From a bacterium (GTDB lineage: Bacteria > Campylobacterota > Campylobacteria > Campylobacterales > Sulfurimonadaceae): a DNA stretch of 58,334 bases. A model generated the notes under the pieces. The model searched no databases, was not told the DNA's origin, and was given only the letters and a program-made list of their open reading frames with translations. Below are positions 8,078-18,992 of the stretch, in pieces. The DNA lies in the NCBI GenBank assembly GCA_018824305.1, contig JAHJGM010000008.1, forward strand, positions 1 to 58,334, given 5' to 3'. A program made the position numbers and the translations under genes. Positions within the stretch are counted from its first letter, which is position 1; each line of letters begins with the position of its first letter.

Positions 8078-8581
8078 TTATTTACACAATTGAGGTTTAA
8101 AGTTTAATAACAAAATCCATACTACAGCGAAGTCTATCATTACGTCCGCAAAATTAAAAATGGCAAAATTAAAGCCGCAATGCCAATAAACATAATCAAC
8201 GACACCGCCGTGAATAAATCTGTCATAGATATTGGAAAGACCTGCACCGATCAATATGCCAGAAGGTAATGCGTAACAGCTTTTTCTTAAGCTAATAATA
8301 TATAAAAATGCACCAAAAATAAGTACTAGCTGTAACCACTTTAGGTACTCCTCTAAAAAAGCAAACATAGAAAAAGCCACACCATAGTTAAACACAAGCC
8401 GCATATTTATACAATTTGTCTGATATATATCTAATGCACGTGTATAAAGGTAGTCTTGTGGTACACCGTAAATACCCATCGCCTTTAGCATGAAAAATTC
8501 TTTTATACCTTGATCGATGATAAAAATTCCTACAATTGATAGGATTAAAGGCAATAAAAGTTTATAAAATAGTTTAGGCAT
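8078..8581 (-). CDS. lspA: Lipoprotein signal peptidase (signal peptidase II)
   Basis: This inner-membrane aspartic protease cleaves prolipoproteins. It has 167 residues with four hydrophobic helices. The catalytic aspartates are Asp120 in [10 protein letters not shown] and Asp146 in [24 protein letters not shown] (59-73) is the conserved N-terminal motif region. Its start overlaps the end of glmM by 8 bases, so the genes are likely translationally coupled, as is common in Campylobacterota. Confidence 0.96.
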   Translation of the reverse strand: MPKLFYKLLLPLILSIVGIFIIDQGIKEFFMLKAMGIYGVPQDYLYTRALDIYQTNCINMRLVFNYGVAFSMFAFLEEYLKWLQLVLIFGAFLYIISLRKSCYALPSGILIGAGLSNIYDRFIHGGVVDYVYWHCGFNFAIFNFADVMIDFAVVWILLLNFKPQLCK

Positions 8582-9914
8582 TGAGCTTTGAACTTAAAAA
8601 ATCTACTATATTTTTCATTGCGGCATCCATCTTTTTCTCATCTTTTGCTTCGAGCAGGATGCGTAGTTTGTTTTCTGTTCCCGAGTATCTTATCAGATGG
8701 CGTATATGCTCTTTTTCAATAGAAGCTAAGATATCACTGAGTCCCTCTATCTCTTCTAGCGGCTTTTTATGTTTGATATTGATATTTACAAGTTCTTGCG
8801 GATAAAGTGAAAATGGACGAAGAACAGCAGAAGCAGGGGCCTTTTTAGAGATGATCAAAGCTAAGACCTGTAATGCGCTGACTAATCCATCACCAGTTTT
8901 AGCGTAATCATGAATGATTATATGACCGCTTTGTTCACCGCCGAAATTAATAGAGTTTTTGTTCATGATGTCCAAGACATTTTTATCCCCCACATCGCTT
9001 CTGTAAAGTTTTAGTCCTTCGATGTTCAGTGCATCTTCGAGTGCTTGGTTGCTCATAACAGTTGCCACTATCCCATCGCCTTGGAGTCTGTTATGGTGAT
9101 GAAGATAAAGCCCTAATGCACCAAGCAACTGGTCTCCATCGACGACCTCACCGTTTTCATCGACTATTACAACTCTGTCAGCATCTCCATCAAGTGCGAT
9201 TCCAAGATCAGCTCTATATTTTTTAACGGCAGCACATAATTCTTTTGTATGTAAAGCTCCACAGTCTTCATTGATATTGAAACCGTCCGGTTTATCATGT
9301 AAGACGATCACCTCTGCACCAAGTTCTTCTAAAACAGTTGGACCGACCTTATATCCTGCACCGTTTGCAGCATCTAAGACAATTCTCATATCTTGAAGTG
9401 AGAGTTCTGTAGGAAAAGAGTTTTTTAGTTGTACGATATAGCGCCCGATTACGTCATCTATACGTTTTGCCTGACCTATGTTTTTGCCCATCACACAGGC
9501 TTCTTCAACCTTGGAATCATCAAAGTATATAGCTTCGATCTCTTTTTCGATCTCTTTGGAGAGTTTATTACCATGTTCATCAAAAAACTTTATTCCATTG
9601 TCATCATAAGGATTGTGTGATGCACTTATCATGATCCCTGCATCACATCTCATGTTTTCAGTTAAAAAGGCAATTGCCGGAGTAGGCATAGGCCCGATCT
9701 GAATGACATCATATCCGACAGAAGTAAGTCCGCTTACTATGGCGTTTTCTATCATATAGCCGCTTCTTCTAGTATCTTTACCTACTAGTATGCGTTTTGT
9801 TTTAGCATGTTTTTTAAAATAAACACCGGCAGCTTGGGCTAATCTCATAGCAAGAGAAGCAGTTAAAAAACTTCCAGCTTGTCCACGTACTCCGTCAGTT
9901 CCAAAAAGTTTCAT
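8574..9914 (-). CDS. glmM: Phosphoglucosamine mutase
   Basis: It converts glucosamine-6-phosphate to glucosamine-1-phosphate for UDP-GlcNAc, peptidoglycan and LPS synthesis. The 446 residues carry the phosphoserine loop ISASHNP (Ser99), the metal loop DGDADR near 240, the sugar loop GGEQSGH and the phosphate-binding RYSGTEN near the C-terminus. Length and motifs are full. It is the first gene of the glmM-lspA pair and is transcribed away from rpsT. Confidence 0.96.
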   Translation of the reverse strand: MKLFGTDGVRGQAGSFLTASLAMRLAQAAGVYFKKHAKTKRILVGKDTRRSGYMIENAIVSGLTSVGYDVIQIGPMPTPAIAFLTENMRCDAGIMISASHNPYDDNGIKFFDEHGNKLSKEIEKEIEAIYFDDSKVEEACVMGKNIGQAKRIDDVIGRYIVQLKNSFPTELSLQDMRIVLDAANGAGYKVGPTVLEELGAEVIVLHDKPDGFNINEDCGALHTKELCAAVKKYRADLGIALDGDADRVVIVDENGEVVDGDQLLGALGLYLHHHNRLQGDGIVATVMSNQALEDALNIEGLKLYRSDVGDKNVLDIMNKNSINFGGEQSGHIIIHDYAKTGDGLVSALQVLALIISKKAPASAVLRPFSLYPQELVNINIKHKKPLEEIEGLSDILASIEKEHIRHLIRYSGTENKLRILLEAKDEKKMDAAMKNIVDFLSSKLNA

Positions 9915-10049
9915 AAAAATATCCTATGTATCAAGTGGCAGTATTTTAGCATATTCAAATAAAAATAGTAGTTTCGTTTAGCTTTAACTTAAATTTAATT
10001 ATATTTAAGGTAGTATTCGACACTAAATTTTATGAGAAGGACTCATTGC

Positions 10050-10310
10050 ATGGCAAATCATAAGTCATCTTTGAAACGTATTCGTCAGACTCTCGTTCGT
10101 ACTGAGCGTAATCGTTTCTACCGTACACGTTTAAAAAACATCGTAAAAGATGTTCGTTCTGCTATTGACGCAGGAAACAAAACAGAAGCAGAAGCTGCTT
10201 TTAAAGTTGCAAATAAACAACTTCACACATTCGTAAGCAAAGGTATCTTGAAAAAAGAGACTGCTGCTAGAAAAGTAAGTCGTCTACATAGAGCTGTAAA
10301 CGCTATATAA
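10050..10310 (+). CDS. rpsT: 30S ribosomal protein S20
   Basis: The 86-residue basic protein begins [14 protein letters not shown] and ends [18 protein letters not shown], as the S20 family does. An upstream ATG at 10032 would add six residues but destroys the spacing. The AGAAGGA motif at 10034-10040 is placed 9 bases before the ATG at 10050, so that start is used. It is followed 12 bases later by prfA, the usual order in this phylum. Confidence 0.96.
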   Translation: MANHKSSLKRIRQTLVRTERNRFYRTRLKNIVKDVRSAIDAGNKTEAEAAFKVANKQLHTFVSKGILKKETAARKVSRLHRAVNAI

Positions 10311-10322
10311 TTTAGGGTTTAA

Positions 10323-11390
10323 ATGCTATCAGATAAACTAAATCCGTTTATCAATCGTTATAATGAACTAGGCAGATTGCTTAGTTCACCTGATATAACC
10401 TCTGACATCAAAAGGATGACAGGCCTCTCCAAAGAACAATCTTCACTTTCAGATATCGTTGAAAAAGCAAATGAGTATAAAGAAGTAATTTCGCAGATAG
10501 AAGACGCGAAATCTATGCTTTATGATCCAGAAATGTCAGATATGGCAAAAGAGGAACTTAAAGAGCTTGAGCCTCGCATCGATGAGCTTGAAGAGGAGAT
10601 AAAACTTCTTCTTTTACCAAAAGATCCAAATGATGATAGAAATACCATTATTGAGCTACGTGCTGGTGCTGGTGGTGATGAAGCAGGTATTTTTGTCGGG
10701 GATCTTTTTGATGCATATCTTCGTTATGCCGAAAATAATGATTGGAAAGTAGAACTTTTGAGTTCATCTCCATCTGAATCCGGCGGATACAAAGAGGTTG
10801 TTGCCCTCATAAAGGGTGAAAAGGTCTATAGTAGATTGAAATTCGAAGGCGGTACCCACCGTGTTCAACGTGTTCCGGCAACAGAGTCTCAAGGGCGTGT
10901 TCACACATCTGCGATTACCGTTGCGGTTATGGCTGAGGTTGATGATGTTGAGGTTCAGATAAACGAGAATGATTTAAAAATCGATGTTATGCGCTCTAGT
11001 GGATGTGGCGGACAAAGTGTCAACACCACCGATTCAGCTGTCCGTATAACGCACTTACCAACAGGTATAGTCGTAACAAATCAGGATCAGAAATCTCAAC
11101 ACAAAAACAAAGAAAAAGCGATGAAAGTCCTTAAAGCACGTCTATATGATATGCAGATGCAGGAACTTCAAGCTAAAGACAGTGAAGCGCGTGCGATGCA
11201 GGTAGGAACAGGAGATAGAAGCGGACGTATCCGTACGTACAACTATCCTCAAAACCGTATGTCTGATCACCGTATAACTCTGACACTTTACAGATTAAAC
11301 GAGATTATGGATGGTGGGTTACTAGATGAGATCATAGAACCACTCATCGCCGATCATCAGGCAAAAATAGTAGAATCCGCAGGTTTATAA
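10323..11390 (+). CDS. prfA: Peptide chain release factor 1
   Basis: RF1 recognises UAA and UAG. The 355 residues contain the stop-codon reading motif PAT (185-187), which marks RF1 rather than RF2 (SPF), and the peptidyl-hydrolysis GGQ (229-231). Family length is complete. It forms an operon with rpsT and ends shortly before a double TACATGTA hairpin. Confidence 0.97.
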   Translation: MLSDKLNPFINRYNELGRLLSSPDITSDIKRMTGLSKEQSSLSDIVEKANEYKEVISQIEDAKSMLYDPEMSDMAKEELKELEPRIDELEEEIKLLLLPKDPNDDRNTIIELRAGAGGDEAGIFVGDLFDAYLRYAENNDWKVELLSSSPSESGGYKEVVALIKGEKVYSRLKFEGGTHRVQRVPATESQGRVHTSAITVAVMAEVDDVEVQINENDLKIDVMRSSGCGGQSVNTTDSAVRITHLPTGIVVTNQDQKSQHKNKEKAMKVLKARLYDMQMQELQAKDSEARAMQVGTGDRSGRIRTYNYPQNRMSDHRITLTLYRLNEIMDGGLLDEIIEPLIADHQAKIVESAGL

Positions 11391-11395
11391 AACCT

Positions 11396-11423
11396 TTACA
11401 TGTAAGAGTTCTCTTACATGTAA
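11396..11423 (+). terminator. Hairpin made of two TTACATGTAA palindromes after prfA
   Basis: TTACATGTAAGAG (11396-11408) pairs perfectly with CTCTTACATGTAA (11411-11423) around a two-base TT gap. Each arm is itself palindromic. It lies 6 bases after the prfA stop. There is no long T run, so if it ends transcription it may do so inefficiently. Confidence 0.5.
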
Positions 11424-11481
11424 GCACTTCAAAACTTCCAAATTAGCAATATCTTCGCTACAATATTCTTAATTACAAATC

Positions 11482-12534
11482 ATGGATATAAAAATGAGAG
11501 AAAAAGTCGGACTCTCGCCGGGTGTGCCAATATATACCGGTGTTGTAGAAGTTAAAAATCCGGAGATCACTATTATCAAATATGATCAGGATGATGTAAC
11601 TGCGAAACATTGCGATGATTATACTTGTGCCCAAGAAATTTTCAGTTCGATCGATAAAAAGATACCTACATGGATACATGTAGAACCCATCAGTGATCAA
11701 GAGACCATAGCGGTACTGTGTGAGAGTTTTAATATCCATCCTTTAGTCATAGAAGATATCCTTTCTGTTTCTCATAGACCAAAAGCGGAGGAGTATGAAG
11801 AGTATATCTTTACGATACTAAAATATATCGAGTATGATGAAGATGAACTAAAATTTTCTCAGATATCATTGATCTTACACGATGACTACCTGCTTACTTT
11901 TGCCGATTATTCACCGGATAGATTTGAAGTTATCAAGAAGCGCATTGAGAAAAAAGATTCTCGAATGAGAAAAGAGGGAAATGAGTACCTTTATTTTGCA
12001 CTGATAGATTATCTGATCGACCAGTATTTTATCGTGCTAGAAAAGATAGGTGACAAGATCGAGGATATTGAAGATGAGATACTTAACAGCCCGACGAAGC
12101 AAAGTATTCAAAATATTCATGATCTTAAGAGAACACTTGTGGAACTTAAAAAATCGGTGTGGCCGATGCGCGAACTTATCAACACGATACTTCTCTCCGA
12201 CAGTATTGGGCAAAAACATCAGATATATTTTAAAGATACGCACGACCACGTTATAAATATCATTGATATTATTGAAGGCTACAGAGACAGTGTGTCCGGC
12301 TTTTTAGACATCTATCTCTCAACACTGAGCAATCGTATGAATGAGATCATGAAAACACTTTCCATTATCGCTACTATATTTATTCCATTATCGTTTTTAA
12401 CAGGCTATTTTGGAATGAACTTTAAATATGAGACGATCTTTGAATCTCAAAACGCATACTATTTTTCAAATATATTGATGATTATCGTCCCAATCGGGTT
12501 ACTAACATATTTTAAATTAAGAAGATGGTTTTAA
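11482..12534 (+). CDS. corA: CorA magnesium/cobalt transport protein
   Basis: The 350-residue protein has a large acidic cytoplasmic N-terminal domain, a long helix rich in charges, and two C-terminal membrane helices. The selectivity motif GMN is at 311-313 (GYFGMNF). The protein ends with the basic tail KLRRWF. CorA forms a pentameric channel for Mg2+ and Co2+. No strong ribosome binding site is visible before the ATG used, and a second ATG four codons on is possible. Its stop is directly adjacent to the stop of the convergent c-di-GMP gene. Confidence 0.93.
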   Translation: MDIKMREKVGLSPGVPIYTGVVEVKNPEITIIKYDQDDVTAKHCDDYTCAQEIFSSIDKKIPTWIHVEPISDQETIAVLCESFNIHPLVIEDILSVSHRPKAEEYEEYIFTILKYIEYDEDELKFSQISLILHDDYLLTFADYSPDRFEVIKKRIEKKDSRMRKEGNEYLYFALIDYLIDQYFIVLEKIGDKIEDIEDEILNSPTKQSIQNIHDLKRTLVELKKSVWPMRELINTILLSDSIGQKHQIYFKDTHDHVINIIDIIEGYRDSVSGFLDIYLSTLSNRMNEIMKTLSIIATIFIPLSFLTGYFGMNFKYETIFESQNAYYFSNILMIIVPIGLLTYFKLRRWF

Positions 12535-14538
12535 CTATTGGTTAAATTGTATATTGGTGTCTCGTGAGGGTGCTGCTATATAATAACCTTGGATCAGATC
12601 AACTCCAAGTGCTTTTACCACCTCAAATATCTCTTTGTCCGACACATATTCGGCAACACATTTCATTCCTAGTTGATGAGCAAAACCGACTATTGACTGA
12701 ACTATGACTTTTGAACTACGGTCATTGACAATATTTTTAATGAGAGAACCGTCTATTTTAAGTATGTCTATAGAGAGATTTGCCAAATAATAAAAATTTG
12801 AGTATCCGCTTCCAAAGTCATCTATGGCGATCTCTAGATTTGCATCTTTGAGTCTTTTAAAAACAGATTGTATTAATTCAAAATTCTCTATCCCCTCAGA
12901 CTCTAAGACTTCCACGATTATCATATTCTCCAGTTTGTAGTTTTTGATGTTATGAATCAAAAATGTGAGTGTTTCCTCATCTGTTAGATCTTCTATAGAC
13001 AAGTTAATGGAGAATTTCAAGCCTGTTTGTGATGATTTTTGGCACGCTTGGGTGATGACTATTTTCGTTAAATCTCTATAGTTGCTTGATAGTTTGGCGA
13101 CTTCTAAAAAGGAGTTTGGAGGGATGACTGTACCATCAGGCTCTATGAGTCGGATTAAAGACTCATATTTTGTGATACTCCCCAAATTGACATCATAAAT
13201 AGGCTGAAAAAATAGTTCTAGCCTATTTTCACTAATAGCACTTTTTATCTTTTGTGTCCATGTGAAATTGTATTTATATGTTTCATCATTGTTTGAAATA
13301 TCGTTATGAATTGTCAATGGGCGATGTCTCTTTTTGGCCTCACTCATGGCTTTTTGAAGATTTTCAATGGACGCCCAATGTGCTTCTTTGCAAGACATGA
13401 TGACCGATGTGAAATCTATCTCAAATGTTATGTCTTGAAATGTAAATGGATCTGTTTTGATACACTCTTTTAGGTTATGATAGTATTCAATAAGAGCATT
13501 GTTTTCTGTACCCTTATATAAAACGATAAACTCATCGGAAGCTATCCTAAAAAACTCAAACTCTTTACTATGCGGTGTTTTATGAAAAGTCTGGGCCATA
13601 TACATCAGGACGTTATCACCAAAATGGATTCCAAAGAGCATATTGATATCTTTAAACCTGTCTATATCTATGAGCATGATCTGTTTTGGCGAACTCGATC
13701 TTCTCAGTTTGCTTTGAAGATTCATCCTGTTTGGAAGATCGGTCAAGCGGTCTGTGATAATGTCTCTTTCTAATTGCAGTTTGTTGAGCACCATATCCGT
13801 GATGTCTTTTTTGATGGAGATAAACTCTTGGATCTCTCCGCTGGCATCTAAGATGGGGGCAATAGTCGTATCGACATAGTAACTTCTGCCATCTTTTTTT
13901 CTATTTTTTACGACTCCCTGCCATATCTTTTTACTTAAGATCGTCTGCCACATTTTCTTAAAAAAGTGTTTTCCCATATCGGGATGTCTTACGATGCTAT
14001 GTGGTTTGCCTATGATCTCTTCTTTGCTGTAGCCGGAGAGTTCGCAGAACCTGTCGTTGGCGTATGTTATGTTTCCCTCTTTATCGGTAATGGTGATGTA
14101 AGAACTGAGATCGACGATATGTTTGTACTGGTTTAGAAGAACGTTTTTTTCGTTCAACTCTTTATTGAGATTTATTTTTACGGCTATATTTTTTATATTT
14201 TCAAGCAGTTCATCGACATCAAAGGGTTTGACTATAAAATTATCGATTTTTAGTTTTATGGCGTCTACGAAAAAATCTGCTCCGTGAAACGAGGATGCTA
14301 CTATTATCGGTGTATCGCCAAAGGTTTTTCTGATGTTAGAAAGGGCTTCTATCCCGCTCATATTCGGCATTTTTATATCTGTTATAAGCAAGTCTGGCGT
14401 ATAGCTTTTGTAGTCATCGATCGCGGCTAAAGGGGTAGGGTAACTTTTGAGTTCTTTAAGCTCTTTAGAGAGTATGAGGGTAAGCTGTTCTCTTAAAATA
14501 TCATCATCTTCAATCAACATGACCATTAAATCTATCAT
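12535..14538 (-). CDS. Response regulator with PAS, GGDEF and EAL domains
   Basis: The 667-residue soluble signalling protein starts with a receiver domain (phospho-acceptor Asp54 in LLITDIKMPN, Lys104 in IVKPFD). A PAS domain follows (about 145-250, ITYANDRFCELSGY and an Aer-like HPDMGKHFFKKMW). The GGDEF domain (about 270-410) has the signature changed to IASDEF, so cyclase activity is doubtful. The C-terminal EAL domain (about 425-660) has YESLIRL and AIDDFGSGYSNF, which keep the key acidic residues of a phosphodiesterase. It probably degrades c-di-GMP under control of phosphorylation. No cognate histidine kinase is next to it. Confidence 0.9.
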   Translation of the reverse strand: MIDLMVMLIEDDDILREQLTLILSKELKELKSYPTPLAAIDDYKSYTPDLLITDIKMPNMSGIEALSNIRKTFGDTPIIVASSFHGADFFVDAIKLKIDNFIVKPFDVDELLENIKNIAVKINLNKELNEKNVLLNQYKHIVDLSSYITITDKEGNITYANDRFCELSGYSKEEIIGKPHSIVRHPDMGKHFFKKMWQTILSKKIWQGVVKNRKKDGRSYYVDTTIAPILDASGEIQEFISIKKDITDMVLNKLQLERDIITDRLTDLPNRMNLQSKLRRSSSPKQIMLIDIDRFKDINMLFGIHFGDNVLMYMAQTFHKTPHSKEFEFFRIASDEFIVLYKGTENNALIEYYHNLKECIKTDPFTFQDITFEIDFTSVIMSCKEAHWASIENLQKAMSEAKKRHRPLTIHNDISNNDETYKYNFTWTQKIKSAISENRLELFFQPIYDVNLGSITKYESLIRLIEPDGTVIPPNSFLEVAKLSSNYRDLTKIVITQACQKSSQTGLKFSINLSIEDLTDEETLTFLIHNIKNYKLENMIIVEVLESEGIENFELIQSVFKRLKDANLEIAIDDFGSGYSNFYYLANLSIDILKIDGSLIKNIVNDRSSKVIVQSIVGFAHQLGMKCVAEYVSDKEIFEVVKALGVDLIQGYYIAAPSRDTNIQFNQ

Positions 14539-14628
14539 GAAATCATTCCCTCATATAAATTCAGATAATAGTATCAATGTTTATTTTAGCATAATATCGT
14601 TACTTTTGTACAAAGACGATTGGCAGGA

Positions 14629-16548
14629 TTAATTGATAATGATCTTCATAGATACACTAAGTACCACATTTTTTTTAAAATGATCTTGAATCTTTGATTT
14701 GATGTGTTCAAGCTCTACATGTGATAATGATTTATTTGAGACGATCTCTAACTCTATAAAGATTTTATCCTCTTTCGTGTCAAGATTTTGTATGTTAAGA
14801 GTGATCTCTTTATCATCTATGTGCATCGTCGTCATAGTTTTTAATCTATTGAGATAATTGCTTGTCTCGACTATATGAGAAAATGAATATATAAGAGGGA
14901 TTGCTATCAATGTTAACATTACAAAAGTAAATAAAATCCCTTTTTGCGCTCTTTTTACCGGTGCATATCCCAAGATTATGAAAGTTATAGATGCACTAAG
15001 AGTTATACCGACTAAGTTAGTGATAAAGAGTAAAGATGACCCGTAAATCACATCAAAGTCTCCCAATCCTAACCCTATGCCCGCAACACTAAGGGGCGGT
15101 ACAAGCGCGACCGCTATGGCAACACCAGCGAGTGATTTGGCCACTTCCTCTTTGGCAGTCGCATACGCACCTGCAATGCCTGAAAATATGGCGACCATAA
15201 GATCAAGAAGGTTTGGATTTAACCGCAACTGCATCTCATGTGTTATTTGATTTAAAGGGATTAAAAATGTAAAGATAGATGAAAAGAGAAGAGCCATGAC
15301 GATACCAATTGCCAATGTCTTAGTACTCTGTTCTAAGAGGGATCTGTCTGAACGTATAATACCCATTGAGAGTGAGACTATCGGAGACATAAGCGGTGAG
15401 AGAATCATAGCTCCGATGACGACCGGAGTAGAGTTTGCAAAAAGTCCCGTTGTCGCAAGCAATGCGCTTAAAATCATAAGGGTCAGGTAGGTATATGAAA
15501 AACCTGCACTGCTTCTCAAGCTGACAAAAAGCTCTTTAAAATCCTCTTCATCGGCTTTTTTGAAAAGAGGAAGGTCATTTCCCTCGATCAATATATTTCT
15601 TACCTCTCCTTTAGGAAGAGAATTGATCTTGATAGTGTCTTTTTCCTCGATGACATTTGCATCGGCTTTGACTTTTTGTTCTAAAACTCTTCCCAGATAG
15701 ATATTCAGACCGTCTTGCTGTACTTCTACCACTATCTCTTTTGCACTAAGAAGGTCTCCATCGATTATATAATCCATAGGTTTTGAAGATTCGATAGTAA
15801 GTTTTGATGTTTTTAAAAAACCCAGACTCTTTGGAAGTGAGAGAAGTGATATACGTTGATAAAAAAAGATAGAAAGCAGGTACAGGACATAAGATAAAAG
15901 TGATGTCGGAGCCAATACAAAAGCATTGAGCTTTCCGTCATGTATGGAAAGGTCATCGCTAATTGCAGATTTTTCGTTTGCAATGGACTGTTCTACGATT
16001 GTTATACCTGAAGCTGCTGTCAGTATCTTCTGATCTTTTCCTGTGGTGAGGGTATAGCTTTTAAATTTGATCCTTCTGAAATGTTCAAAGAGTATTTTGA
16101 GTTTATTGAATCTTGAGTTATCTTCAAGGTCTAACTTGTAAAGTCCATGCATATCCCCTATGACGACACTGCTAAAAACCACTAGTTCATTACATAGCAG
16201 GATATCCATTTTACTTAAAAGCTTTTCATTGAATCCGTCGTCAATAGCATCTTGTATATTCTTGGAGATTCCGTAGTTTTTTATAGCATATTTACATCTG
16301 TCATTTGGGAGTATTGCGATGTTGATATTTTTTTGGATATGGTTTTTTAAAAATATTTTTATCTCATCATCGGTGAGATATAAAAGAAAAAGTGTTACAC
16401 CCGAATCTTGATCAAAGAGTTCTACAGGTTTGCCTATACTGGGCTCTTGCTGGTAATTGGTTTTTAGATGTTCTAAGATACTGCCAAGCTCTTTGGTATC
16501 AGACAGTTCATCGATGATGAGATGGACCTTATTCATCAGTAGACTCAT
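14629..16548 (-). CDS. DUF389 / TIGR00341 family membrane protein
   Basis: The 639-residue protein has a soluble N-terminal region (1-200) and a middle region of mixed strands. From about residue 330 a DUF389 domain contains about six membrane helices, with the family pattern GLFANSTPVVIGAMILSPLM and GAYATAKEEVAKSLAGVAIA. A short soluble C-terminal part follows. The biochemical role of DUF389 proteins is not established, and transport has been suggested. It overlaps the end of the mscS gene by 20 bases, so the two are probably one operon. An internal ATG four codons downstream is an alternative start. Confidence 0.85.
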   Translation of the reverse strand: MSLLMNKVHLIIDELSDTKELGSILEHLKTNYQQEPSIGKPVELFDQDSGVTLFLLYLTDDEIKIFLKNHIQKNINIAILPNDRCKYAIKNYGISKNIQDAIDDGFNEKLLSKMDILLCNELVVFSSVVIGDMHGLYKLDLEDNSRFNKLKILFEHFRRIKFKSYTLTTGKDQKILTAASGITIVEQSIANEKSAISDDLSIHDGKLNAFVLAPTSLLSYVLYLLSIFFYQRISLLSLPKSLGFLKTSKLTIESSKPMDYIIDGDLLSAKEIVVEVQQDGLNIYLGRVLEQKVKADANVIEEKDTIKINSLPKGEVRNILIEGNDLPLFKKADEEDFKELFVSLRSSAGFSYTYLTLMILSALLATTGLFANSTPVVIGAMILSPLMSPIVSLSMGIIRSDRSLLEQSTKTLAIGIVMALLFSSIFTFLIPLNQITHEMQLRLNPNLLDLMVAIFSGIAGAYATAKEEVAKSLAGVAIAVALVPPLSVAGIGLGLGDFDVIYGSSLLFITNLVGITLSASITFIILGYAPVKRAQKGILFTFVMLTLIAIPLIYSFSHIVETSNYLNRLKTMTTMHIDDKEITLNIQNLDTKEDKIFIELEIVSNKSLSHVELEHIKSKIQDHFKKNVVLSVSMKIIIN

Positions 16549-17503
16549 TTTTTATATGCAGATCCAATTGCGGAAACGGGATTGAAATTCCATTTTCATA
16601 AAGGGTGTCATATATCAGTATTAAAAATCTTGAGATAGTGGTTCTTGGATGCAATATATCATCACCGATAATCCATACCAAGAGTTCAAAGTTGACACTG
16701 CTGCTGTCCATCTTAGTCATTATTACCTTTGTCTTTTTATCATCTTTTTCGTAGACATCTTCAAAATGCATATCATCGACGGCTTTTAAAATCACATCTA
16801 TAACCAATGCCGGCTTTGTCCCGTAGGCAACACTAAAAGGGATCTCAAATCGCTTAATGCTGTCATTCATCGTCCAGTTGATGACATTGTTTTGGATGAA
16901 GTTTTGATTCGGGACTATGATGTTTATATTTTCATTTGTCCTCAGTACGGTTGAACGCATACGGATATCGGCGATATGACCTCTTAAAGAATCTGAAAGT
17001 TCGACAAAATCACCGACTCTTACACTTCGCTCAAACATTAAGATAAGTCCTGAGACAAAGTTTGACACTATGTTTTGCAGACCAAAACCTATCCCAACAG
17101 AGAGGGCCCCGGCTACTAAAGCAATGGAGGAGAGATTTATGCCTATGATGTTCAGTGCGATCAAAAATGAGATGATGAGGATGAGGTAATATCCCAAATT
17201 TGCCAGAATCGTTTTTGTAGATGAAGCGATCATAAATCTTTTTGATATGATCTTTTGTATATGGACTTTATAATAACCGCCGATCAAAAATCCGAGAGTA
17301 AAGATAAGCAGGGATATCAGGATTTTCAAGATGCTGACATCGATCTCGTTAATGGTGAAAATAGGTTTTGTAAGGATACCCGCAATACTGGCGATGATAT
17401 TTTTGATCTCCACGCTTATAACTGATTCATTATTGTCGTTTGCGAACAGAGATACAGATGTAAACAGTGACATAGCAATAAGTTTGATTATTTTGAATCT
17501 CAT
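16529..17503 (-). CDS. Small-conductance mechanosensitive channel (MscS family)
   Basis: The 324-residue protein carries a signal peptide (about 1-21, ending LFANDN), three membrane helices between 45 and 150, and the pore signature SVGIGFGLQNIVSNFVSG. The MscS beta domain follows with GDFVEL and RMSTVLRTNEN. Such channels release solutes on hypo-osmotic shock. GAAGGAAG lies just before the ATG. It precedes and overlaps the DUF389 gene. Confidence 0.93.
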   Translation of the reverse strand: MRFKIIKLIAMSLFTSVSLFANDNNESVISVEIKNIIASIAGILTKPIFTINEIDVSILKILISLLIFTLGFLIGGYYKVHIQKIISKRFMIASSTKTILANLGYYLILIISFLIALNIIGINLSSIALVAGALSVGIGFGLQNIVSNFVSGLILMFERSVRVGDFVELSDSLRGHIADIRMRSTVLRTNENINIIVPNQNFIQNNVINWTMNDSIKRFEIPFSVAYGTKPALVIDVILKAVDDMHFEDVYEKDDKKTKVIMTKMDSSSVNFELLVWIIGDDILHPRTTISRFLILIYDTLYENGISIPFPQLDLHIKNESTDE

Positions 17504-17616
17504 TCGCTTCCTTCAAACTTTAAAATGATAACCCTTTATAAATGTTATAATATCAAAATAGAATAACAGTTTTGATAGAACATTATATTTATTTAATTTT
17601 AAAAACGGAATCGTTG

Positions 17617-18984
17617 ATGGAAGTAAGTCAAGAAGAATTGGTTGCCCTTAAAAATGTAATCAATCTAGAAATAGAACAATATAAAGAAAACAACACTACT
17701 GTCCATCCATACGATATAGCTGAGCAATTATTAGAGCTTAGGGAAATGAGCGATGAAGAGTATCTGTCGATCATTAAAGTCATCCCCCATGAACTTTTCG
17801 CGGATATCTTATCTGAGTTTCCAGATTATGTCCAAGAAGAGGTTGCCGAACTTCTAAGCAGTAAAAAACTCGCAGACATCGCATCCAATATGGATACCGA
17901 TGATGCTGCGGCGTTTATTCAAAACATCCAAGAGGAGCATGAAGATACCGCACAGGAGATCTTGGAAAACTTCAATGATGAAGATCAGGAGCTGATACAG
18001 CAGCTGATCTCTTATGAAGAGGATGAAGCCGGTGCTTACATGCAGACCGAGCTTTTCAGCGCACATATAAACGAAAACATCGGTACGGCGATAAGAAGAC
18101 TGAAAAGACTAAAAGAGGAAAACGAGATAGACAACGTTTGGCAGGTATATCTCTTAGACAATCATAATAAGTACCTAGGTGCAGTAAGTCTGGAAGACCT
18201 TATAATCTTTGAACATGAACTCAAGTTTTCAGATATTTCAAAAGAGAAACATACGAATTTCAGCGTTAATCATAAGAGGGATATTCAGGATGTCGTCGAG
18301 ATGGTTACCAATTATAACTTAAATGCCATCGCAGTCGTCGATGATCATAATAAACTCATCGGAAGGATCACATCCGATGATATCTACGATATTATCGAAG
18401 AGAGCGCGACTGAGCAGATATTTAATCTTGCAGGGGTCAATGATGAGATCGAGCAGGATGAAGATATCTATGAGATCGGCAAGAGCCGCGCGGTATGGCT
18501 TGGGATAAATCTGGTGACTGCCATAGCTGCTTCACTTGTTATAGGACTTTTTGACCAGACGATACAGTCGATCGTCGCACTTGCTATATTGATGCCCATA
18601 GTCGCTTCCATGGGCGGCAATGCCGGAACGCAGACCCTCACAGTTACCGTCAGAAAGATGGCTTTGGGAGATATCGAGGGAACGGATGCAAGAAAGACGA
18701 TATACAAAGAGATCATCGTCTCGCTTGCAAACGGCTTTTTGTTTGCATTGGTTATAGGCGTCGTGGCATATTTCTGGTTTCATATACCGCTTCTTGGAGT
18801 GGTAATTGCACTTTCAATGATAATAAATCTTTTAAGTGCAGGTTTTTTCGGAAGCGTTATACCGTTGTTACTTAGAAAAGCGGATATCGATCCGGCTATA
18901 GGAAGTACGGTATTGTTGACGACAGTAACTGACGTAGTCGGTTTTTTCAGCTTTTTGGGGCTGGCTAGCATAATCTTATTATAG
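17617..18984 (+). CDS. mgtE: MgtE magnesium transporter
   Basis: The 455-residue protein has the MgtE layout. An N-terminal superhelical acidic domain contains IASNMDTDDAAAFIQNI. A pair of CBS domains (about 120-260, with NAIAVVDDHNKLIGRIT) follows. Five membrane helices occupy 290-455, with LAILMPIVASMGGNAGTQTL, the hallmark pore segment. The CBS and N domains close the pore at high Mg2+. An upstream TTG at 17572 keeps the frame open, but the ATG at 17617 with GGAA six bases before it agrees better with family starts. Confidence 0.94.
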   Translation: MEVSQEELVALKNVINLEIEQYKENNTTVHPYDIAEQLLELREMSDEEYLSIIKVIPHELFADILSEFPDYVQEEVAELLSSKKLADIASNMDTDDAAAFIQNIQEEHEDTAQEILENFNDEDQELIQQLISYEEDEAGAYMQTELFSAHINENIGTAIRRLKRLKEENEIDNVWQVYLLDNHNKYLGAVSLEDLIIFEHELKFSDISKEKHTNFSVNHKRDIQDVVEMVTNYNLNAIAVVDDHNKLIGRITSDDIYDIIEESATEQIFNLAGVNDEIEQDEDIYEIGKSRAVWLGINLVTAIAASLVIGLFDQTIQSIVALAILMPIVASMGGNAGTQTLTVTVRKMALGDIEGTDARKTIYKEIIVSLANGFLFALVIGVVAYFWFHIPLLGVVIALSMIINLLSAGFFGSVIPLLLRKADIDPAIGSTVLLTTVTDVVGFFSFLGLASIILL

Positions 18985-18992
18985 GAGAAGGG

